The notes under the pieces: model-generated
Told to the model about the DNA's origin: nothing
Seen by the model: the letters and a program-made list of their open reading frames with translations, nothing else
Databases searched by the model: none
Translations under genes and position numbers: made by a program
DNA from: JACKHA01 sp041401985
GTDB lineage: Bacteria; Planctomycetota; Phycisphaerae; Phycisphaerales; UBA1924
Direction of reading: 5' to 3'
Assembly (NCBI GenBank): GCA_041401985.1
Contig: JAWKTE010000008.1
Location: 62,001 to 126,000, forward strand
DNA: 64,000 bases
Part shown: positions 1 to 8,500 of the stretch, piece after piece
Position numbering within the stretch: position 1 is the first letter of the stretch
Layout of the letters: each line of letters begins with the position of its first letter

Positions 1-1
1 G

Positions 2-490
2 ATCGAGCCGCCGCGGTTCGAATCGACGCTGACGCTGGTGGGCGTGGCGTCGGCCAACAACGACATCGCGGACTTCCTGCAGGAACTCAAGCGGTGCCCG
101 CTGCTTGAGGAGGTCGACCTTCAGTACATCCAGGCGACGGTGATCGACACCGCCGACCGGCGGAAGTTCGAGATCCACGCGCGGCTGCGTCCCGACGCGG
201 ACGCGACGCTGGTGGCGATGGCCCAGCCGACGCGTCTGAACGGGATGCCGACGCCGGCCGAGATGCGTGACATGGTTGGGGGTGGCGCGGGCACGACGGT
301 GCCGGCTCCTCCGGCGGGCGGGGGCGCTTCGCCGGGCACGGGCACGGCTCCGGGCACGGGGCCCGCGCCGGTGCAGGCCCAGGCGCCCGGATCGTCCGGC
401 ACGCCGACGAGCCCCGCCGAGCCCGACAAGCCGGGCGCGGTCGCCGACGTGCCCGAGAGCCCGGCGTCTTCGGGTGGAGGTGAGCGATGA
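2..490 (+). CDS. pilN: Type IV pilus assembly protein PilN, C-terminal part (runs off the window)
   Basis: The reading frame is open from base 2, so the start lies upstream of the window. The visible part begins with a beta-rich segment (FESTLTLVGVASANNDIADF) typical of the end of the PilN periplasmic domain, including the block DFLQELKRCPLLEEVDLQYI. It ends in a Gly/Pro/Ala/Thr-rich tail of about 75 residues that is probably disordered and is longer than usual for PilN. In the family, PilN sits in the inner membrane and pairs with PilO in the alignment complex that joins cytoplasmic PilM to the secretin. Its stop overlaps the pilO start (ATGA), so the two are translationally coupled. The assignment rests mainly on gene order PilN-PilO-PilP-PilB. 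A GspL-like role in a type II secretion system is the main alternative. Confidence 0.75.
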   Translation: MEPPRFESTLTLVGVASANNDIADFLQELKRCPLLEEVDLQYIQATVIDTADRRKFEIHARLRPDADATLVAMAQPTRLNGMPTPAEMRDMVGGGAGTTVPAPPAGGGASPGTGTAPGTGPAPVQAQAPGSSGTPTSPAEPDKPGAVADVPESPASSGGGER

Positions 491-1035
491 ACTTCGGCGT
501 GAAGCATCTTCTCGTGCTGGCGGTGCTGCTGGCGCTGCCGGTGTCGAGTTACTTCCTGGTGTTCAAGCCCCAGAACATGGCGATCGAGGCGGCCCGCCAG
601 GAGATCGATCACAAGCGTGAGCTGCTGGAGAAGCTGCGCGAGGAGACGTCGCGCAACGCGGACCTGGCGCGTGCCAACGAGGAGATCACGCAGCGTCTGG
701 CGGAGATCGAGGCGCGGCTTCCGTCGAGCAAGGAACTCGACGAGGTGATCCGGCGGGTGTCGAACCTGGCGGTGCGTGCGGGGCTGGCGGCGCCGGTGAT
801 GACCTCGGAGACGCCGCTGGAGGCGGCGCTGTATCGGGAGCAGCCTCTGACGATGAAACTGGCGGGGACGTTCGAGTCGTTCTACGCGTTCCTGCTGGAA
901 CTCGAGCAGATGCCGCGGATCACGCGGATCCCGGACATGGACCTGACCCGGATCCAGACGGAGGAGAGCGCGATGAACGTGGAGTTCACGCTGAGCATCT
1001 ACTTCCAGGAAGACTCCAGCGGGGGCAACCGATGA
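487..1035 (+). CDS. pilO: Type IV pilus assembly protein PilO
   Basis: 182 residues, close to normal PilO length. There is one N-terminal membrane segment (about residues 6-24, HLLVLAVLLALPVSSYFLVF), then a coiled coil rich in Glu/Arg/Leu (about 30-80), then a small alpha/beta domain with the PilO-like stretch around YREQPLTMKLAGTFESFYAF (about 118-137). PilO forms heterodimers with PilN in the inner membrane and fixes the spacing of the pilus motor complex. The ATG overlaps the pilN stop as ATGA, and the pilO stop in turn overlaps the next ATG, so three genes are tightly coupled. A GspM-type function is possible because this order also occurs in type II secretion loci. Confidence 0.85.
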   Translation: MNFGVKHLLVLAVLLALPVSSYFLVFKPQNMAIEAARQEIDHKRELLEKLREETSRNADLARANEEITQRLAEIEARLPSSKELDEVIRRVSNLAVRAGLAAPVMTSETPLEAALYREQPLTMKLAGTFESFYAFLLELEQMPRITRIPDMDLTRIQTEESAMNVEFTLSIYFQEDSSGGNR

Positions 1036-1748
1036 GCGCGATCCAGCCGAGCAGCAAGCCGCCGATCGGGGAGGGGCCCGAGCCCGCGCCGGCGCCGGAG
1101 TTCCACGCGCCGCCGAAGCGCCGGGTGCCCGCGCCGTACATCGCCGGGGCGATCGTGGTGAGCGTGAGCGCCGCGACGCTGTTCGCGATGCGCAAGTACG
1201 GCATGGGCGAGGGCATCCGATTCGAGCACACGGACGTTCGCAGCGTCGGTGCGGACGTGCCCCGCGTGGACGCGGCCAAGTACGGGCTCGTGATGGAGCG
1301 TCTGAGTTCCAGCAACACGCCCATGCAGGTGCCCAGCGACGTGATCGACAAGGACCCGTTCTTCTTCGAGCGGGACCGCGCGGTGGTCGAGCACACCGAC
1401 AACTCCGCCGAGCAGGAGCGCCTGGCCCGCGATCGGGCCGAGCGCGAGCGCCTGGCCCGGGAGCGGCGTGAGCAGGACCTGCGGGTGGCCTACGCCCGGC
1501 TGCGCCTGAACACGGTGATCGACGGGCGCGTGCCCGTGGCGAACATCAACGGGCAGATCGTGGGCGTGGGCGACCGTGTGGACGACATCTTCGAGATCGT
1601 GTCGATCTCGAACGGCGTGGTCACGCTGAAGGCCGACGAACTGACGTTCACCCTGCAGATGCAGCAGATGATCACGCCGGGCGGGAACCGCCCGCGCGGC
1701 GGGGGGATGCCGTCGTCGTCTTCGTCGGGGTCCCGGCCCCGGAACTGA
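1032..1748 (+). CDS. PilP/GspC-like inner-membrane protein
   Basis: 238 residues. The N-terminal 30 residues are Pro-rich and cytoplasmic. A membrane segment follows (about 34-52, YIAGAIVVSVSAATLFAM), then a charged Glu/Arg coiled coil (about 120-150, heptads of ERLAR). The C-terminal beta-domain (about 155-215) contains VDGRVPVANINGQIVGVGD-like residues that resemble the homology region of PilP and GspC, which contacts the secretin. The ATG overlaps the pilO stop, and pilB follows after 60 bases. The position between pilO and pilB suggests it bridges the PilNO complex to the outer-membrane secretin. It lacks an obvious lipobox, so it differs from classical PilP lipoproteins and is closer to GspC topology. 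Confidence 0.6.
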   Translation: MSAIQPSSKPPIGEGPEPAPAPEFHAPPKRRVPAPYIAGAIVVSVSAATLFAMRKYGMGEGIRFEHTDVRSVGADVPRVDAAKYGLVMERLSSSNTPMQVPSDVIDKDPFFFERDRAVVEHTDNSAEQERLARDRAERERLARERREQDLRVAYARLRLNTVIDGRVPVANINGQIVGVGDRVDDIFEIVSISNGVVTLKADELTFTLQMQQMITPGGNRPRGGGMPSSSSSGSRPRN

Positions 1749-1808
1749 CGCGGCGCGGCGTCGGCGGGCGCGGACCGGCTCCGCGGGCGTCCAACGAGGA
1801 TCGGTGCC

Positions 1809-3827
1809 TTGGCCAAGATCAACCTCGACGACATCCTGACCGAACTCGGGGTCGACAAGGCCAAGGCCGTCGACCGCGCCAAGCCCGCGGCCCGCAAGCC
1901 CGAGCCGGCCAAGAAGGACGCCGAGCACAACATCGACTCGGCCGAGGCCGCGTTCAGCCCCATCCCCGTGATGCCGGCCAACCAGGGGCTGCGGGGCAAG
2001 TCGGCGGCCCAGAGCGTCTCGGGCGATCCGTCGGTCCGCAACAAGCCCGACGCGCCGGAGATCGTCCGCGTCGGCTCGGCCATCGGCGAGGTCTGGAGTC
2101 CAGAAGACGACGCCTCGGGCGGCGAACTCGACCAGTTCCTCGTCGCGCACCAGGCGATCAGCCCGGAGCAACTGACGGCGGCCCAGCAGGTGCTGCGGTC
2201 CAGCCCCGGGCGGCGTCTGCCCGACGTGCTGGTTGAGCAGGGCGTCGAGGAGGACAAGGTCCAGCGCGCGGTCGCGGCGTTCCACGGCCTGCCGTTCGAG
2301 CGGATCGACCTGCACAAGGGCCTGGACGGCGGGTTCGACGGTGCGCTGCTCCAGCGGCTCACGCCCGAGTACTGCAAGGCCAAACTCGTGCTGCCGCTGC
2401 GGATCGAGGGCTCGCGCATCGTCGTGGGCGCGACGCGCCCGGACGACGTGTTCCTGCTGGACGACATCAAGCAGAAACTCGGGGCGACGTCGATCAAACT
2501 CGTGCTCGTGACGGGGTTCGATGTCCGGGGCGCGCTGGAGATCATCGGGCACGACACCGAGGACGCCGGCGAGGACCTGGCCGAGATCCTCTCGGACGTC
2601 GACGAGACCGACGTCGAGGTGGAGAAGAAGTCGGGCGAGGCGGTGGACCTCGAGGCCCAGGCCGGCGAGAGCCCGGTCATCCGCTACGTGAACTACATCA
2701 TCCAGACCGCGGTGAAAGAGGGCGCGTCGGACATCCACATCGAGCCCGCCGAGAAGAAGCTCAAGGTCCGGTTCCGCATCGACGGCGTGCTGTTCGAGAT
2801 GATGAACCCGCCGCCCTCGATGTCCGCGGCCATCACCAGCCGCATCAAGATCATGGCGAACCTGGACATCTCCGAGCGGCGCAAGCCCCAGGACGGGCGC
2901 ATCCGCTGCACGGTCGCCGGGCGCAAACTCGACCTGCGCGTGTCCACGCTCCCGGTCGGTTACGGCGAGAAGGTCGTGGCCCGTATCCTGGACACCCGCT
3001 CGATCAACGTCGAGCTCAACGACCTGGGCTTCGACGACTCCACGCTCGACATCTGGCGTCGCCAGATCGAGTCGCCCCACGGCATCGTGCTGGTCACCGG
3101 CCCGACCGGCTCGGGTAAGACGACCACGCTCTACTCCTCGCTCCGCACGCTCGACAAGAACAAGATGAACATCTCGACGGTCGAGGACCCGATCGAGTAC
3201 CACCTGGACGGGATCAACCAGACCCAGACGCACGAGAAGGCCGAGATGACGTTCGGCCTGGCGCTGCGGGCCCTGCTGCGTCAGGACCCCGACGTGATCA
3301 TGCTGGGCGAGATCCGCGACTTCGAGACCGCGCAGATCGCGGTCCAGGCCTCGCTCACGGGCCACCTTGTGCTCTCGACGCTGCACACCAACGACGCGCC
3401 GTCGTCGGTCACGCGCCTGGTCAACATCGGCCTCGAGCCGTTCCTGGTCGGCGCGGCGGTGAACGCGGTGCTGGCCCAGCGCCTGATCCGCCGCCTGTGC
3501 AAGAACTGCAAGGAGCAGTCGCCGGCGCTCGAGTCGATGCAGGAGTTCCTGGAGATGCAGGGCTTCGACACCGAGTCGGTGTGGACCGCCAAGGGCTGCG
3601 AGAAGTGCCGCAACACGGGGTACTCGGGGCGGGTGGGCATCTACGAACTGCTGGTGGTCGACGACGAGATGCGCGACATCATCGCGCGGAACCCGAACGT
3701 GGCCGAGTTCCGGCGCATCTGCCTGGAGCGGGGCATGGTCAGCCTGCTCGACGATGGGCTGCGCAAGGTGCGGTCCGGGTTCACCTCCGTGGAGGAGGTG
3801 CTGCGGGTGTGCAAGGGCGGGCACTGA
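1809..3827 (+). CDS. pilB: Type IV pilus extension ATPase PilB (GspE family)
   Basis: 672 residues. An N-terminal GspE/MshEN-type domain (about residues 100-260) precedes the secretion ATPase core. The Walker A motif GPTGSGKTT lies at about residues 431-439, an Asp box follows (STVEDPIEYH), the Walker B region includes QDPDVIMLGEIRD, and the His box is TGHLVLSTLHTND. A four-cysteine zinc site (CKNCKE then GCEKCRNTGYSGR) sits near the C terminus, as in PilB/GspE. The enzyme hydrolyses ATP at the inner membrane to drive pilin or pseudopilin polymerisation. The chosen start is TTG at 1809, preceded by GAGGA at a suitable distance, because no ATG fits as well. An Ala/Lys/Pro-rich stretch follows the N terminus. 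It closes the pilNOP-B run. Confidence 0.92.
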   Translation: MAKINLDDILTELGVDKAKAVDRAKPAARKPEPAKKDAEHNIDSAEAAFSPIPVMPANQGLRGKSAAQSVSGDPSVRNKPDAPEIVRVGSAIGEVWSPEDDASGGELDQFLVAHQAISPEQLTAAQQVLRSSPGRRLPDVLVEQGVEEDKVQRAVAAFHGLPFERIDLHKGLDGGFDGALLQRLTPEYCKAKLVLPLRIEGSRIVVGATRPDDVFLLDDIKQKLGATSIKLVLVTGFDVRGALEIIGHDTEDAGEDLAEILSDVDETDVEVEKKSGEAVDLEAQAGESPVIRYVNYIIQTAVKEGASDIHIEPAEKKLKVRFRIDGVLFEMMNPPPSMSAAITSRIKIMANLDISERRKPQDGRIRCTVAGRKLDLRVSTLPVGYGEKVVARILDTRSINVELNDLGFDDSTLDIWRRQIESPHGIVLVTGPTGSGKTTTLYSSLRTLDKNKMNISTVEDPIEYHLDGINQTQTHEKAEMTFGLALRALLRQDPDVIMLGEIRDFETAQIAVQASLTGHLVLSTLHTNDAPSSVTRLVNIGLEPFLVGAAVNAVLAQRLIRRLCKNCKEQSPALESMQEFLEMQGFDTESVWTAKGCEKCRNTGYSGRVGIYELLVVDDEMRDIIARNPNVAEFRRICLERGMVSLLDDGLRKVRSGFTSVEEVLRVCKGGH

Positions 3828-3959
3828 GTCTGTGATCGGGTGGTCGCCGCGGCGCGGAGCCCGACGCGCAAGCGTCGTGGTCGCACCGCGCGACACTCCC
3901 ATGTGTCCTGGTTCAGCCGATCAAACAGACGCCCTCGCGTCGGGCTCCGTGCCCGGCGC

Positions 3960-4442
3960 TCACGCGCCCTCGGCCATCTCGGCCAGCGTCCGCACCGTCC
4001 GCCAGTTCCGGGCCGTGCTCACCGTGCCGAGCGTCCGGTCAACGTACGAGTTGGTCAGTTTCGACCGGGCCGCGCCTTTGGGCAGGCGAAGGTAGATCTC
4101 CGATCCCCTGACGATGAACTCGTCCGGCGGGGAGCGGTCGGGGTCGAGGGCCGCGATGGCCTGCTTCGTCGGAGCGTCGCGCAGGAACATGACGTGCAGG
4201 TGCGTCGGCTCGGCGTCGCCGAACGGGCACGCGTCGATGACCCGCCGCAGGGCGCGGGCCGATCGCACGATGACCGGGGATGGCACGCCCAGGTCGGCTT
4301 CAAGCCCCCGCTCGACCGCCTCGGCGACGGCCACCGCCCGGTCCGGCGGAGACGTGAACAGCACGTTCCCGCTCTGGATGTACGTTCGGACATCGGTGCC
4401 ACCCGCCGCTTCAAAGAGCCGAACCAGCGCGGCCATCGTCAC
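3960..4442 (-). CDS. DUF1697 family protein with no usable start at the conserved N terminus
   Basis: The 160 residues match DUF1697 throughout: TDVRTYIQSGNVLFTSP near the start, then THLHVMFLRD, and the C-terminal block SKLTNSYVDRTLGTVSTARNW. The family has no assigned biochemical function. The listed start is a GTG inside the domain. The usual N-terminal signature (HIALLRGINVGGKNRV) is encoded in frame immediately upstream, at about 4443-4490, but no ATG, GTG or TTG occurs in that frame between it and an upstream in-frame TGA. The gene has therefore lost its start, uses a rare start codon, or contains an indel near 4490. No partner gene is apparent; the convergent pilB ends 132 bases away. 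Confidence 0.7.
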   Translation of the reverse strand: MTMAALVRLFEAAGGTDVRTYIQSGNVLFTSPPDRAVAVAEAVERGLEADLGVPSPVIVRSARALRRVIDACPFGDAEPTHLHVMFLRDAPTKQAIAALDPDRSPPDEFIVRGSEIYLRLPKGAARSKLTNSYVDRTLGTVSTARNWRTVRTLAEMAEGA

Positions 4443-4628
4443 GCGGTTCTTGCCGCCGACGTTGATGCCGCGCAGCAGGGCGATGTGTGAGTTTGTTGGG
4501 ACGGTGTGGCCTCTCGAGCGTGCTCCAGCCGGGCGAACAGCGATCGACTGGCGGACACGAGAGACAACGCAGCCCGCTCACCCGATGCTGGTTGAAATCG
4601 CGGCACGTCAATCCAGCGATCGGGAGCG

Positions 4629-5414
4629 TCAGCAACCCAATGCGAACAGGTCGAGGTAAAAAAAGAAGTCGTCATTCGTGAGCAAGCCGTTCGGCACGCC
4701 GTAGCCCGTTTGGCCGGGAGTGCTGCCCGTTGTGAGGTCGCACACCCCCAGATTCCCGGCGACGAACTCGTTGAGGTAGTAGAAGAAATCATCGCCGTCG
4801 AGAACGCCGTCCGGTACCCCGTAGCCTGCAAGTCCTTGGATGGCGCCGGCGGAAAGATCGGGAGCGCAGGAAGGCGTGTTGAACTCGAACTCCAGATCGT
4901 CGATCACCGCCATTGTCCGTGGCGACTTGGGGCGGATGACAACTCGTGCAATTCCTTGCGAGTGGGACACACCGCCGCGGCCGTCGAGTGGACTATTCGC
5001 GATGGGCTGGTTTGCATGGTTGAACGTGTACAGGTGGTCTCGACCCTCCCCTATTCCACCCGTAACCGTCACGCGCTGCACGAACCCAGTGAATCGGAAC
5101 TCGATCTCGCCGTCGGACGCCAAGACGTTCACCGGGCTCCATTGGGCCGACCCGGCGAACAGCTCGCCGTTGATGATCTCGTTGTGGTCCTGAACGACGG
5201 GTAGCGTGAAGAGCACACCTTGCGGCGCGAACTGGTCGCCGATCTGTACGTCTTGAGCCGCTAGGGATGCGGGGGCGACGATCGGAACATCGTCGGGCGT
5301 GCCGAGAATCCCGTCCGGCCCCGGAAAGAACTCAAAGGTGATCACTCCTCCGTGCACCGGAGCGCAAGCGCCGCCAAGGACCACTATTGCCCATGCGGGG
5401 ATGCGAAAGCCCAT
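4629..5414 (-). CDS. Secreted protein with tandem GC-type dockerin-like C terminus
   Basis: 261 residues. An N-terminal signal peptide (MGFRIPAWAIVVLGGACA, cleavage near GVITF) is followed by a beta-rich domain of about 165 residues with Asp-rich turns (GPDGILGTPDDV) that I do not recognise. The C terminus carries two copies of a 45-residue module, each with a Gly-Tyr-Gly-Val-Pro-x-Gly core, a D-D-F-F-(Y/F)-Y-L stretch and an ending of Phe-(V/A)-(A/L)-Gly. The last copy terminates in Gly-Cys. The same module ends four other proteins in this window. The short acidic loops resemble calcium-binding dockerin or EF-hand loops, which suggests a surface-attachment or sorting tag. The ATG is preceded by GAAAGGAGCTTTCA at good spacing. 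Function of the main domain is unknown. Confidence 0.8.
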   Translation of the reverse strand: MGFRIPAWAIVVLGGACAPVHGGVITFEFFPGPDGILGTPDDVPIVAPASLAAQDVQIGDQFAPQGVLFTLPVVQDHNEIINGELFAGSAQWSPVNVLASDGEIEFRFTGFVQRVTVTGGIGEGRDHLYTFNHANQPIANSPLDGRGGVSHSQGIARVVIRPKSPRTMAVIDDLEFEFNTPSCAPDLSAGAIQGLAGYGVPDGVLDGDDFFYYLNEFVAGNLGVCDLTTGSTPGQTGYGVPNGLLTNDDFFFYLDLFALGC

Positions 5415-5584
5415 TGAAAGCTCCTTTCGAGGCGAGGAGGCGGCCCCTGTAGTCTACTGGACTCACACTGAGCCCACAAGGGCGACGCCGATGGTCTTTG
5501 GAACCCTTGCCGATTCAGTCGATGGAAGAGGTCCGGCCTGTGGGTGGATTCGATACACTTTGCTCGCCGCAGGGAGGTGGCACT

Positions 5585-8500
5585 ATGGCAGAGACGCGAT
5601 CAGAGACTCCCGATCAAGCGAGTTCGTCATCGATTCGCCCCGACCCCGCGATCCTCGCCCGGAACCTCGCCGTCCTGGCCCGCACCAGCCCCGGCGCGGT
5701 CCGCGCCATCGCCGCGGCCCCGCCCGCCGGCGACCTCCGCGCGATCCGTACCCCTTCCGGCGCGATCGGCTTCGTCCAGGGCGACCCGTCGCGCGACCCC
5801 GCGCGCGAACGCGCGTTGTGCTCCCGCCGCGACCCAGTCGCCGAAGCCCGGCGCTTCGCCGACCGCCTCGACCCGCGCGACGCCGCCGCCGCGGTCGTGC
5901 TGGGATTCGGGGCGGGCTACCACATCGCGCAGATCGCGCGCCGGTACGCGGGCACGGGCGGGGCCGTGGTGTTCGAGCCGGACGTCCCGCTGCTGCGGTT
6001 CGTGCTGGAGCGGGTGGACCTGGCGGGCGACCTGGCCAGCGCGCACGTCGCGATCGTGACGGACGCGGCCGACTCGGTCTCGATCACCAACGCGTTCCAC
6101 GGCATCGAGCCGCTGGTGGCGATGGGCCTGCGGATCATGCCGCACGCGCCGAGCGTGCCGCGCCTGGGCGAGCGGGCCACGCGCTTCGGCGAGGAACTGA
6201 CCCGCGTCGTCCGGGCGATCAAAACCAACCTCATGACCACGCTGGTCCAGAGCGAGACGACGCTCCGCAACGTGCTGCAGAACCTCGGGTACTACGCGAG
6301 CGGCGGGGGCATCGCGCCGCTGGCGGGCGTGGCCGAGGGGCGTCCCGCGATCGTCGTGTCCGCCGGCCCGTCGCTGCGCCGGAATCTCGACGTGCTCGCC
6401 GATCCGCGCGTGCGCGAGCGCGTCGTGGTCATCGCGGTCCAGACCGTGCTCAAGACCATGCTCGCCCGCGGCATCCGCCCGGACTTCGTCACCGCGCTGG
6501 ACCACCACGAGATCTCGCGCCGCTTCTACGAGGGGCTGACGCCGTCGGACGTCAACGGCGTCACGCTCGTCGTCGAGCCCAAGGCCAATCCCGCGATCCT
6601 CGACGCGTTCCCGGGTCGCATCATCTGCTCGGAGGACGAACTGGCCGAGGGCGTGTTGGGGGACATGGCCCGCCACCACGGGGCGATCGCGCCGGGCGCG
6701 ACCGTCGCGCACCTGGCGTACCACCTGGCCCGGCACATGGGCTGCGACCCGGTGGTCCTCATCGGCCAGGACCTGGGCTTCACCGACGGGCAGTACTACG
6801 CGCCGGGGGCGGCGATCCACCAGGTCTGGTCGGGCGAACTCTCGGCGTTCCGGACGCTCGAGATGTTCGAGTGGGAGCGGATCGTGCGCTCGCGCCACCG
6901 CCTGCACAGGGCCGCCGACCCGGAGGGGCGGGCGATCTACACCGACGAGCAGATGCTGACGTATCTGGTGCAGTTCGAGCGCCACTTCGAGGCCGACGCG
7001 TCGCGCGGGCGGACGACGATCGACGCGACCGAGGGCGGCGTCGCCAAGAAGCACACGATCGCCCGGTCGCTTCGCGACACGCTCGCGCCGATCCTGGCCT
7101 CGGCCCCGCCGTCGGCGTGGCGGGCCGCGTGGGCGGCCCGCGAGGCAGAGACCGCGGCCAAGCCCGTGTCGAACCAGGCCGTGCTCGAGCGCGTGCGCCG
7201 GGTGCGTCAGGACGCGTGGCGGATCGCGGCCCGCTCGCGCGAGGCAGCATCGCTGCTGGAGAAGATCCTCACCGTCCAGCACGACCAGCGACGCGTCGGC
7301 GCGCTGATCGACAAGATCAAGGATGTTGAGATGGAGGTCACGGGCCTCCAGCCCGCGTATCGCCTCACGCAGTTCATCAACCAGACCGGCGTGCTCAACC
7401 GATTCCGGGCCGACCGCACCATCGAACTCGACAACCAGGCCCTGGGCGCGCTGGGCGTGCAGGCGGCCCAGACGCGGCGCGACATCCAGAACGTGACGTG
7501 GATCGCCGACGCCGCTGAGCACCTTGCGGGCATGCTCGACGCCGCGGCCATCGCGCTGGCGGGCGGGCCGAAGCAGACGAGCGATGTCGGAGCAGCCGGA
7601 GCAGTCGGCCAAGCGAGCGGAGCGGGATCGGCCAAGGGGCCACGCCAGTTCACGGCCAAATCGATGGAGGTGGCTCGCGCGATCGACCAGAGCGCCCCCT
7701 CCGTCGGCTCGCCGAGCCTCGCCGACACCTCCCCAGCACGCGGAGGAGGGGCGCACGCGGGTGCGCCAGGTGTGCGGGCTTCCGACTCCACCTCGGCGCA
7801 AGCGTCACAAGGGCCGCTCGCGATCGCCGCTGTCATCCCAGTCGACCCTGACACTTCCGGCCTCGGCACGCCGCGCTCGCTCGACGCAACGCTCTTCCCC
7901 GGCGAGAACCTGCTGCGCTCGACGCTCCGCCGCCTCGCCACGGCCGAGTCCATCTCGACGATCTTCCTCCTCACCGAGCAGCCCGACCGCGTGCGCGAAC
8001 TCGCGGGCCCGCCGCCCGCGGGGGCTCGCGTGCAGATCATCCCGATCGACGCCGGCACGCTGGCCGCGCGCCGTCGCGCCGTCGGCCCTGCGCGAGCCTG
8101 GGCCTACTCCTCGTGGCGCGGCGGGCTCGCGGGCCTGTCCTGCTACGACGAGGCCTTCGATCCCATCCTCTTCGCCCGCGTCATGCAGGAGCGATCGCTC
8201 GACGCCGCGGTCGTCTGCGGCCCGGACTGGGCCCTGATCGACCCCGCCCTCGTGGACCAGGCCGTTGCCCGCCACGTCGAAAGCCCGGAGCAGCGGGCCA
8301 TCACGTTCTGCCAGGCCCCGCCCGGTCTTGGAGCCGCGTGCGTGTCGCGAGCGCTGGTGAACGATTTGGCCCGCCAGGCCGACCGCGCCGGCCCCTTCGC
8401 CTCCATCGGCGGCATCCTGAGTTACTTCCCGAGCAACCCGCGCTCCGACCCGATCGCCGCTCCCGCGTGCGTGACCGTCCCGCCGCACGTGCGCGATCTG

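Noticed and set aside
999..3902. A 967-residue open frame on the minus strand opposite pilO-pilB
   Set aside because: It is antisense to well-supported pil genes, is His/Arg/Asp-rich, and has no recognisable domain. Long antisense frames are expected at this base composition.
5627..7801. A 724-residue minus-strand frame under the MAF gene
   Set aside because: Arg/Asp-rich shadow of the MAF coding strand; the MAF domains on the plus strand are clear.
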